A DNA stretch of 64,000 nucleotides from Beverwykella pulmonaria (lineage: Eukaryota; Ascomycota; Dothideomycetes; Pleosporales; Melanommataceae). Positions 55,236-64,000 of the stretch are shown in pieces (position 1 is the stretch's first letter; every line of letters starts with the position of its first letter). The notes beneath the pieces are model-generated. The model was not told the DNA's origin and did not search any database. It saw only the letters and a list, made by a program, of their open reading frames with translations. Location of the stretch: positions 187,667-251,666 of the forward strand of contig BCHH01000010.1 in the NCBI GenBank assembly GCA_001599595.1. The letters are read 5' to 3'. The position numbers and the translations under genes are program-made.

Positions 55236-56940
55236 TTAGCCATACCTTACTTCTCCTGCGCCTTCTCTAAACCAATCGTCGTTTGCAAGGCCTTCTTCCA
55301 CCGAGGCATAGTTTATGATAGTACTCTTGGTCGTGGTATACGCATTATACGCATCTGCGAGAGTTAGCAGTGTCAATCAGCCAAAATCTAGAGCTCTTAC
55401 CAATGCCGTTCTCGCTTCCAATGCCAGAACTCTTGATACCGCCCCAAGGACTGCTTGGATCGTTCCGATGATGAGTGTTCACTGATAGCTGTTAGCTACT
55501 TCCTTAAACCTATGAACCGCAATTGGACGTACCCCAGCAGATACCAGCTTCGATTCCCTCCGCGACGCGGAACGCTTGGGCCAAATCTTGCGTCCAAACA
55601 GCAGCACCAAGCCCAAACTCACTGTCATTCGCGAGTTTGAGGGCCTCCTCTTCTGTATCAAAGCCCACGACTACAATGACTGGACCAAATGCCTCTTCTT
55701 TCCATATTCGAGTATCGACAATCTTTGCTGGTCCATCAGTCAAGATCGTAGGGGTATAGAAGTAGCCTTTGTCGAACTCGGTGTCGTCGATGAGCGATCT
55801 ACCATTCATCTTCTTCCCACCGGTTACAACCATAGCGCCAGTCTTGACTGCATCGTCGACGAGCATCCGGACGTTCACAAGCTGCTCGGCAGAGACTAGC
55901 GGGCCCATCATAGACTCGACGTTCTTTGGCGATCCCATCCTTTGCTGTATCGAGAATGCTTTCTTCTTCAGTTTTTCGACCACAGCTGGCAGAATCTTAT
56001 TCTGCACAATGATGCGGGTGGCGGCGACACATGTCTGACCCGATGCAATAAAGGACCCAAAGACAATTCCATTCACAGCCAGATCAACTGCTGCTTGCTC
56101 AAAGACGATGAGTGGAGCCTTGCCTCCAAGCTCGGCAGTAAAGTGGGCAAGGTTGCCGCCAGCGATAGCGCCAATCGCTCTTCCAGCAGGCGTACCACCT
56201 GTGACATCCACCTTCTTGATCAGTGGGTGCTCGACAAGCGCCTTGCCGGTAGTCGCGCCATCTCCAGGAAGCACATTGAATACACCATCCGGCAAACCAG
56301 CCTCTTTCAGTATCTTGCCTAACTCAAGAGAGGTCAAAGGTGTGAGTTCAGACGGCTTCAAGACAATCGAGTTCCCTGCCGCTAACGCCGGTGCGATTTT
56401 CTTCACAGCAATGAGAAGCGGATGGTTGAATGGCGTGATCTGCGCGACAACACCCAACGGTTTTCGATCAACCCAGTTATGCAGCTTCCCTACTGTGGGC
56501 AGGACAGATCGCTCTTCAGTGCGGATAAGTGCAGCGTAGTACTTGAACCATTTCACCAGCGTCGGGACCTGCGCATTCATCTCACGGATTGCGCGACCGG
56601 TTTGCCGGACCTCGAGCTCGATAAGTCGTTTCATATTCGCCGTGAGCACCTCCGCCGTCTTGTCGAGGACGTCAGCGCGCACATGGCGGGGTGCTTGGGA
56701 CCAGATGCCTGATTTAAAAACTTGGTGGGCGTGGCGGACGGTCGAGTCGATGTCCTCTGCGGATGCTGCATGGCAGTGCGCGAAGATTTCTCCGGTTGCA
56801 GGATCTTCGATGGGGATCCTGAAGGTTTATTAGACTGGCCGATGTGTGATGTGAGGAGAGGGACGCAGGCTGACTGACTGCACCGCTTTTCCTTCTTGCT
56901 CTTTACCATCCACCCACATCTTGTACGCTTCGAGGGCCAT
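55236..56940 (-). CDS. Aldehyde dehydrogenase, NAD(P)+-dependent
   Basis: Four exons: 56940-56879, 56818-55533, 55481-55401 and 55354-55236; introns of 60, 51 and 46 nt, phases agree, 515 aa, the normal length for the superfamily. It oxidises an aldehyde to the carboxylic acid. The N-terminus reads MALEAYKMWVDGKEQEGK; the cofactor site has ITPFNHPLLIAVKKIAPALA; the general-base region is FTAELGGKAPLIVF (Glu in ELGGK) and the nucleophile is Cys in SGQTCVAATRI. The C-terminus has EAFGPVIVV and the INTH-type WVNTHHRNDPSSPWGG-IKSSG block from the small exons. No targeting signal, so probably cytosolic. The substrate is undetermined. Confidence 0.92.
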
Positions 56941-57408
56941 ACTGTAATACAGGCGATGAGAAGGCTGCGAATTGTTTGCTTCTTACTTTTGGATTCGCGA
57001 TGTTGCGGACCGGATATTGCCAATCATGGGTCAGTCCCAGCGGGATGGTTGTGGGATGTGAAAAGCGTTCGGGCGGATTAGTGAGAAAATGTCGTCATAA
57101 ATGCAATATAGTAGGCTATGCCCTATAAGGAGGTGCGCCGAAGGACGCATCCCGCACCGTTCGAGGGGTCGTATTTGACATTTCACGAGAGATCTGGCAG
57201 TTCTTCGGTTCGGTATCGGGTCACTCAGAGAGAGAGCATCACTCGAGTCTCGAGTACCACTTCTGGCGGTCTCCTCTGTCGCCGCGACTCTTACACACCT
57301 CCTCGCGTCGGTTTCGCACCTTTCTTGCGCCGTTGTCCCCTTGTTGCGCAACTGTGCCCCCTTTCGCCGACCTTTTTCCTACCATTATTCATCGTTTTTT
57401 TGAAAATC
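56941..57408. other. Divergent spacer, ALDH / ATP-grasp
   Basis: Shared promoter region. The frame of the next gene stays open back to an ATG at 57118, but the extra 97 residues are Arg/Ser-rich and unlike a protein domain, so I treat this as leader. Confidence 0.45.
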
Positions 57409-59435
57409 ATGAGTGCTCGGATTATTGTCCAGCATGCCAATGGGCCTGAGGCATCGTGGAAGGTCTCATGGAAGGTTGTCGACGACGAGCCCAAGGCGGC
57501 CGCTGGGCAGCGATTTTTCCAGTCAGCGGACATCATCTTCGAGCCGATTGAGGCACCTGCTGCGTTCACACTGCGCGATTCTGGCTTGCGCATTTCTCTG
57601 CAGCCGGAAGGAGGAAGTAGAAGCGAAAGCGAAATTCCGTCTAACGATCTCGGACGTCTCCACTTCGAGTTTCTTCTTGAAACGCTAGAGGCGAGCATCA
57701 CAGCTACTCGGGCTGCCAAGCTGGTAGCTCCACGAGGAAATGGCAACATCATACGCTCGAACATTCTTCCCAGCCGCATGCACGACGTCGAGCATGTCGA
57801 GAGAACAGCGGCGCTCGCACAGCCTCTCCAGCTTTTCACCGGTGGCGAGTGGACTACATCGACAAGTCTTGTTGCCCTTCTCCAGGGTTCTGCCGGTGCT
57901 ATTCGCCTGCGCAATGATTCAAGCACAGGCACTGAGGAGGTCTTCGCTTTTCTCGAGAAGGAACTGGACAAGCGCTTGTGTATGCCTCTCCTAGCCGGTG
58001 GTCTGGAGCGGCAGACCATAGTCATCGTCGAGGGCGGGGAGGCGTTTCCGTTTGAAGGGGCCTGTTCAGCGCAACTGTACGAAGCCGGGGAATCGCTAGG
58101 GATTGATATCATCGTCCTGGCTGTCGAAGGTCACGATCTTCAGCGGCGTTCCGAATTCGCTCACTGGTGCAAGGCCTTCATTCCCGTAGAGTGCGGATAC
58201 GATGCCGGGTTTCCAGCAAGGATCGTTGCTGCTGTTAAACAATACGCCAAAGAGTCCGGCCGGCCAATCGACGGCATCGTCACTACCTATGAAAGCTACC
58301 ATGTCGCTGTCTCGACCGCCGCGGAAGAGCTGGGCTTGCCTTGCGAGCCTGTCGCTGCTTATGAAATCGCAACCAACAAGTTCAAGACGAGTATCTTTGA
58401 AGGCCGGAAGTCCTTCATAGCGTCAGACGTTAAAGAAGCACTTCACATTGCGAGAACAGAAGATGTGCCGTGGCCTATTATTATTAAGCCTTGCCGAGGC
58501 TGGGCTTCAGAGCTTGTTTTCAAGGTGAACGATATTCAGCAGCTGGAAGAGGCTGCTCCTCGTATGAGATCCGATCGACACGGCACTTACTTCGTGATGG
58601 AGCATTACTGTGATGGCCCAGAGGTCGATATTAACTTCGTCATGTACGACGGCGAGGTGCTTTTTTGGGATATGCATTTTCCTCCCTCCCTGTCGTTCGC
58701 GAAGGCTAACATGGAACAGAAATCGGTGACGAAAACCCTAAGAGCGCAGAGAACGGATCAGATTCCTTCGGTGAACTAGACTACCTACTCCCATCCCAAC
58801 TGCCCGCGACCGAACAGCAAGCCGTCTACGACTCGGTCCTACAGAGCATCACGCGGCTCGGCTTCCGCAACGGCATCTACCACTGCGAGGCCCGCGTCGA
58901 TAACTCGACCATGGAGTGGCGCTTCAAGGCATCCGGCGTTCCCGAAATGGCGCCGCGCCAGACCCACAATGGCAAGCCCGCAGTATCCTGGCTCGTCGAG
59001 ATCAACACCCGCCCCCCGGGGCTCGACACCTGCGACATCATCAAGACCACGTGGGGCGTCGACTACTGGGCCCTGCTGCTCATCACCAAACTGCGCAACG
59101 CCTCGGATCGGGCCCGTGCCCTCTCCCAGCCCTACCGCGGCGGCGCCCAGTACCATGCCGATAAGGTGTGGGTCCTGGCCGCCTTTAACGAGCCGAAGAA
59201 GGGCATCTGGGAGTCGGGCAACGTGACCGAGGAGTTGGCACTAAGGCGGCCGGATATCGCTAAGCATCTGTCCAAGCATCTCACGTTCGCTAAGAAGGGC
59301 GATAAGGTGCCCCATCCCTCGACCGGTGTGAATAAGTTCGTGGCTTACCTGCACGTCTTTTCGAAGGAGAGTCGAGCACATCTCCTGGACCTGGCGACAG
59401 AGGCCAGGAAGGAGCTCAGGATAGAGTACTCTTAG
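57409..59435 (+). CDS. ATP-grasp ligase-like protein with non-canonical intron
   Basis: Exon 1 57409-58669, exon 2 58720-59435; 658 aa if joined. The N-terminal half is family-specific. A carbamoyl-phosphate-synthase/biotin-carboxylase-like ATP-grasp core follows: PIDGIVTTYESYHVAVSTAA, the ATP-binding lysine in IIIKPCRGWASELVFKV, the adenine-contacting FVMEHYCDGPEVDINFV, and the metal-binding WLVEINTRPPG. Such enzymes join a carboxylate to an amine or thiol using ATP; the substrates are unknown. The only join that keeps the conserved DGEVLFW-EIGDENPKSA sequence uses a 50-nt intron starting AT (atatgc) and ending CAG, with a good branch site gctaac. If that donor is not spliced, the frame stops at 58777-58779 and the protein loses its metal-binding part. 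Confidence 0.75.
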
Positions 59436-60579
59436 GCCTAGAGGGCTGTACGTTGTGTATTTTGAGCATTGTTAGTATATCGAGACTTGACGGCGGCTGC
59501 CTCGCTTTATCTCCATAAGAAAAAGGGGATCGACGTCTAAGCTAGATCTTCAGTGTTCTCCTGCATTGCAGTGAGCTCATTCGCGTATCACCAATGCCAA
59601 GCATAAACATAAACACCAACTCGATTGCGCAGCGCCCGCAGTGATTGCATAGGTAAGTAAAAGTAAGCGTAGAACGATGTCAGTTTTGGCCGTTGAGTAC
59701 AGTGTGCAGTTTGATATATCCAATGTGATCCGGGGCCAGTACGTGACGAAGACGGTGACTTAGACGCGCCGAGATGCTTCCTCCAAAACCGTGTTCCTGC
59801 AAAGGAGAGAAACTTCCTCAAGAGATCAGCTGCACTCCCTTTCCCAAATCCCGATGCAACTTCCCCATGGCAAGATGGCAAGATAGTGCGGTACTTTGGA
59901 ATGCGTGACTTTGCGGTTGCCTGCCCTGGGGTTGCGAACGATAGCCGGACCGACGACTGCGAGTGTCCCTGCATTAATCCTGACCGTGATGCACCTGAGC
60001 CGGGTGCGCTACCATCTTTGAATCGATAAGCAGTCCGAGGCAGCATTGGTTTAGGATACGGCAGCGGCGGCTGAAGCCCGTCTCCTCACATAAGCTAGAT
60101 TGCATATAGATAGACGACTATGAAAGATCCAAGAATTTGATGTAGGCGCAAGGCCCGACCATTCAAGCCCTGACCATCGCGCTACGCTAGGTAATATCAG
60201 ATTATATGTCGTAGAGAGAATCTACTAGACCGATATCATCATCGACAAGCTTGAAAGGTGCGAATCCGCACAAGCCAAGCACGAAAACGCCATCGACATC
60301 ACGAATGGAAAAAGTAGAAGAAGGTTCTTAGATCCATGAAGGTAATACTACAGCTACGCAGGAATATAGCTAACGAAATATCAGAGCCTCTTCATCTGAA
60401 ATCTCAAAAAGCAGGAGCAACCATCTGAGTCACAACTCTGATATCCTGAATCAGTCTCCCAAAGCAATACTTATCATGCTAAACCTACATATCAAAGAAT
60501 CGACGAGTGAGTGAAGTGGGCGCAATCGGTGTATAAACCGTTGCGATCCATTTCTAGCTTCAACTTAGCAGCGACGAGA
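59436..60579. other. Intergenic
   Basis: No gene supported; the 152-codon minus frame at 59588-60046 has no recognisable motif. Confidence 0.45.
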
Positions 60580-61193
60580 TTAGTATGCATACTCTTCGTC
60601 ATCCACCTCGTCGTAACCATACGGGTGTTTGTGGGCCATTCGAGAGCTGCCATGGTGGCGAAAATCACTGTGTGAACGTCCCGAGTGGTCGCGAGGGCCA
60701 CCACCGTAGCCCCTGCTCTCTTGGATGGAGCGTTCCATGGCCTTGCGGTATGCCCACGATCCGGCGTCCTCCACTGTTGATCGGTATCGCTCCGCCAAAC
60801 GCTCTCGATGCTCTCCAAGCTCTACAGCGCGCGTATCGGTCCAATCGTCTCCATGCAGATCGGAAGTGTGGCCATGCCTATTGCCTCGATACCCACGCCC
60901 ACTATCGTAGTCACGCTCACGTTCATCGCGGCAGTGGCCTTCACGCAACTCCCGCACACGGTGGTGGACAGCAATGCTACGACCAGTCCTGCCGCCGTAA
61001 GATTGTGGCAGTCTACCATAGAAATCGCGCACCGACATGCGACTAACCGGCGCATAATGTCTTCGTCATGGAATAGTTCAAAAATTCTGGTGATCTGGTT
61101 TCGAACAGCGTGGCGAGCTTCGCTGTCAGAAAGGTCCTGGTGGCGGGCCTGGCTGTACAGAGCCTGCTCGTAGCTATAGTCTCTAGAAGCCAT
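60580..61193 (-). CDS. Hypothetical Arg/His-rich protein
   Basis: Two exons, 61193-61048 and 60988-60580, with a 59-nt intron (gttagt...ggcag); the phase agrees and gives 184 aa. A Met 12 codons upstream (61229, MSKNNPTQQKTT) is an alternative start. The N-terminal part (SYEQALYSQARHQDLSDSEA, VRNQITRIFELFHDEDIMRR) is helical. The remainder is disordered and full of Arg, His, Gly and Asp (DERERDYDSGRGYRGNRHGH, RDHSGRSHSDFRHHGSS), ending DEVDDEEYAY. No family recognised; the composition resembles RNA-associated proteins, but this is only an impression. Confidence 0.55.
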
Positions 61194-61229
61194 GGTTGTT
61201 TTCTGTTGCGTGGGGTTGTTTTTGCTCAT

Positions 61230-62240
61230 TTAGTTTATGTGTCTGAATCGCCGTGAGTGCTCAGGTTGTGGTTCTTGAGTTGAGATGCTGTTGTGGTGGA
61301 AAAGTAGAGAAGAGAAATTGTGGTTTAGGTATTTAAATCCGTCATATACATATCAGCTGTACATATCACGCACACAATACACATCTTCATACCCTCTTAC
61401 CCAAACCCTGCTTACAAAGTAGTACCTCTGTGAAGGCATTGTCGGTAGATTAAAGCTCCTCCCTGCGGTGAAGGTAATGGAGACAACCTGTGCCCAAAGG
61501 TGCCTTGTGAATAGTTTAGAGAAATAACCTGCGTCATGAAAGTCGACGTTGATGAACAATTCAAGGGATTACATAGCAGGTAGAGTGAGTGTAGCTTAGT
61601 CGTAGTGTTGGATATATACATTGTGAAGCATCAATAATGATAGCATTCACTATGACTCAATAAATCCGTTTAGCTGTTACGCTTCGCTCTGGTTCACTTA
61701 TGCATCCTATTACTCCACGGAGACGTTGTATGAAAGTTAAGAGTATTTTGCTTACAGGAAATATATAATGAGATATATGTATCGTATCGACTCCCATAGC
61801 TGCTCGTACACGACAAACATTCAGTTTCCAATTACGAATTGATTATGTTTTCTTGTGAGGTACCAAAACAGAGTCTATAGGTGAGAAAACTCATCATCTA
61901 TCTAACAGACGGCTATAACCAGCGTGAAATGCCGTGAAAGCTACAAAAGGGCAATATAGAAGTTCAGAATATAGCAGAAATGGTAGTACTCCATTCAATG
62001 GCTCGGTCGTATTCAGAATTACGTGGTAGCCAATCTCGCTGGATAGACTGACAGCACTCTAAATATCCAGCTTCGTCACACCTTCTGTGAAGTGGCTTCG
62101 CGTAGTAAAACCATCCTGTCATGAAAAGTTCTCTTAGGCTGAAGTCCGACAAATTCTTTCGTCGTCTGAAGGGTAACACTTACACTTAAGTCTTTTTTGT
62201 TGTTGAAGCACAATTATTTCCCTGATTCTTCCACCTGCAC
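61230..62240. other. Intergenic, A+T-rich
   Basis: Short frames only; no gene, RNA or repeat seen. Confidence 0.5.
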
Positions 62241-63012
62241 TCATTCATGGCAGCCACTCTCCTGCCACCCTTTGCTTCCACCCTGCATATACCTCCCAAA
62301 CACGAATTCGCCAAGGAACACACTTCCGGTGACAGCAAAAAAGAACCCGACATTGTAAGTCATCACCGCCAGCATCCTGTATTATCAGAAGCACGTCCTA
62401 AACTATTTCCGAGAAAGTCTCTAACAGTGACTTACAGTATATACCGAATTAGAGCTCTAAAGAACTCCAGGGTAGCTCTCACTCCGTCTCTCTTAAAATT
62501 CGATGCTTCACTTAGCCTCTACAGCCGTTGTTTCCTCCCATTCTCCGTGTTCCTCTGTTGGCCAGTATCCAGTCGAGCTGGGCCTAGAGGCTTTTTTTCC
62601 TGCTCTTCCTCATCCAGTCTTGGAGGTGCTGGCCAAAGGGTGCGACTCCAATTACTCTCGTGCCCCAAAATCGAAGAGAGACTCTTCTGCTTCTCATCTT
62701 CATAACGCTTGTGGAACAAAGTATTTCCTTAACTTCCTGCTTCTGCCGTTCTTTCCAGCGTTGTTCAAGCTGGCTTTCCAACGCACCAAGAAAGCGATTG
62801 GAGATGCCAAGGGTGAAGAGGAAGAATACCGTGAATACGTAGGAGGCTAGCGTCGACATATTCCACCGGGTGAAGAAGAGCGTTACACGCGTGTTGACTG
62901 AGAAGGTGGAGGCCATTCCAGACATGGGTCCCATTGATGACATCGAGGAAATGGCGCTTGCACTTGCAGTTGCTGTGGATAAAATTGGAATAGTCATTTC
63001 AATATTTTTCAT
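62241..63012 (-). pseudogene. Broken Ctr-type copper transporter
   Basis: The first part (from 63012, or Met 62997) has a Met-rich N-terminus (SSMSSMGPMSGM), then STFSVNTRVTLFFTRWNMST and TM1, as in fungal short Ctr proteins. Near 62722 the coherent frame moves by one base into HKRYEDEKQKSLSS. In that frame a TAG occurs at 62519-62521, after which the frame continues sensibly (DGVRATLEFFRALIRYIL). It then crosses a proper 60-nt intron (62435-62376 side, gtaagt...atacag) into TM2/TM3: MLAVMTYNVGFFFAVTGSVF with GEFVFGR and a Cys-His end (GWQESGCHE). The family role is Cu+ uptake across plasma or vacuolar membranes. One frameshift and one nonsense codon make it likely non-functional; sequencing error or an unrecognised intron is the alternative. 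Confidence 0.65.
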
Positions 63013-63788
63013 GATTGTTTGGTACTAGGGAATGCGATTTTCGTTTCCGGATTAACCTTTCTACCGGGATTTGCAAGACCGCTCACGGTAACAATTTCAT
63101 GCAAAAGTATAGTAATGAAGAACGAAAACATTCTGAATTACGCTTTACCTGGAATCAAGATCGTTTTGAGTCTGAAGATGACAGGCTTGGCAGGTACCTT
63201 GGTGGCTGACTTTGTCTGCAATATGAGCAAGTTTGCGGTCATTCCTTGGCTTAGCACGCAGGATCCACGCCAAAAATCTAACTTGAAGTATCCGAATCTC
63301 TCTCATATGCGCGATAGAAGGCACTTGCACTTGAAAGTGTAAGCGCTTGGGAAAATGGACGTAAGGTATGAAATTTAGAGAAGTGGAAGTAAATCAACTG
63401 TGAAATAAATAATACACCAAAGCAAAGTAAATACTACTCAAAGGGAGAGAACGAAGGATGGTTTGATGCATATTGAAAATTAATAGGATCCAAATACACA
63501 ACGGGGAGTGACTTGAAAGATGCGGCCAAAAATAACAGGCTGTGAGATGCTCATGAAGTCTTCAGGCTGTGATCATGCCTCTCTCCACCAAGATAATGCA
63601 CCAGCAAGGCAAGATCAATCCATACTAGCATAGGGTTTGCGCCAGTATCTTCACATATCTAGGCTTGGGAGAAGTGGCAGGTGCGGTGGTGAAAACTCTT
63701 CCAAATTATCAATAATACAACATTGACAATTGCCACTCGCTGTTCCTCAAACACCACCACTTATCTCATCGAATATCTGATCCTCCGC
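63013..63788. other. Intergenic
   Basis: Nothing supported. Small overlapping frames at 63015-63342 have no motif. Confidence 0.5.
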
Positions 63789-64000
63789 TCAAATAGCAAT
63801 ATTTCCTTGCCCACACGGCGTAGCATGATCATGCGTACTCGCATGATCGAACCGCGCAAAATACCTATGCAGCTCCGCACTCCTCTTCCTCTTAGTCCCA
63901 TTACTCGCTGGTATTCCATCCCAACTCCTCGCATACTTGGCAACTGAGTTTGCAATGCTCTGTGTGTTGAGCAGATACGCGTCCAAAGCTAGGTTATCGA
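63789..64000 (-). CDS. C-terminus of M28-type aminopeptidase (partial)
   Basis: The minus frame is open from the window edge to the stop at 63789-63791. It reads DNLALDAYLLNTQSIANSVA then KYARSWDGIP, the end of secreted/vacuolar leucine-aminopeptidase-like M28 zinc peptidases, in which a C-D-x-x-x-N-L motif precedes this helix. A Lys/Arg turn (TKRKRS) and a His-rich tail (HASTHDHATPCGQGN) close the protein. Catalytic residues lie outside the window, so this rests on the terminal helix only. Confidence 0.6.
   Translation of the reverse strand, partial: DNLALDAYLLNTQSIANSVAKYARSWDGIPASNGTKRKRSAELHRYFARFDHASTHDHATPCGQGNIAI

Noticed and set aside
57118..57408. 97-residue N-terminal extension of the ATP-grasp protein
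   Set aside because: Arg/Ser-rich, promoter-like base composition; the Met at 57409 starts the protein-like sequence.
59588..60046. 152-codon minus frame
   Set aside because: No recognisable domain, no supporting context; codon pattern looks random.

Overview
This is a piece of a filamentous ascomycete genome (Pezizomycotina; a Dothideomycete-like fungus would fit). Genes are split by short introns, mostly 44-85 nt, with GT...AG borders and CTAAC/CTGA-type branch sites. The gene content is also typical: secreted starch enzymes with CBM20 modules, HAK-type K+ transporter, Ctr-type copper transporter, F-box/ankyrin protein, MARVEL protein and cytochrome P450s. No rRNA, tRNA or CRISPR was seen. 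About 725 bases (50613-51337) are unsequenced.

Layout. 1-1558: 3' part of a P450. 1.6-4.9 kb: hypothetical coiled-coil fragment and empty sequence. 4.9-6.4 kb: GT31-like glycosyltransferase. 7.5-8.4 kb: spliced gene of unknown function. 8.7-9.8 kb: degenerate gag-like relic. 10.8-11.4 kb: MARVEL protein. 12.4-16.9 kb: divergent starch pair, a GH13 alpha-amylase with CBM20 (minus) and an AA13-type lytic polysaccharide monooxygenase with CBM20 (plus). 17.9-24.7 kb: 5'-nucleotidase-like phosphoesterase, monocarboxylate-type MFS transporter and a second P450, framed by a 36-nt direct repeat. 26.7-29.4 kb: K+ transporter. 30.0-31.5 kb: broken coiled-coil gene. 31.8-36.8 kb: a complete Mutator-like (MULE) DNA transposon. 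36.8-37.8 kb: SGNH-like protein. 39.3-39.7 kb: small secreted protein. 40.9-43.2 kb: secreted dipeptidyl peptidase IV. 44.5-49.8 kb: a 1606-residue redox fusion. 50.4-51.6 kb: repeat-flanked gap. 53-55 kb: ankyrin genes. 55.2-56.9 kb: aldehyde dehydrogenase. 57.4-59.4 kb: ATP-grasp protein. 60.6-61.2 kb: Arg/His-rich protein. 62.2-63.0 kb: broken Ctr copper transporter. 63.8-64.0 kb: C-terminus of an M28 aminopeptidase.

Two things stand out. First, the 44529-49764 gene joins an indoleamine 2,3-dioxygenase-like haem domain, an FAD/NAD(P)H reductase and a cytochrome b5 in one chain, which would be a self-sufficient dioxygenase with its own electron supply. Second, the MULE has 43-bp terminal inverted repeats, a 9-bp target duplication and two intact convergent genes with 20 short introns between them. 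The octamer AACATGTT occurs 13 times in this 4.9-kb element, 12 of them inside introns of both genes. The introns therefore look like a related family, or like carriers of a binding site.

Exon structures not present as single open frames were built by hand from splice motifs and checked by reading-frame arithmetic. They are predictions; no transcript or database evidence was available.
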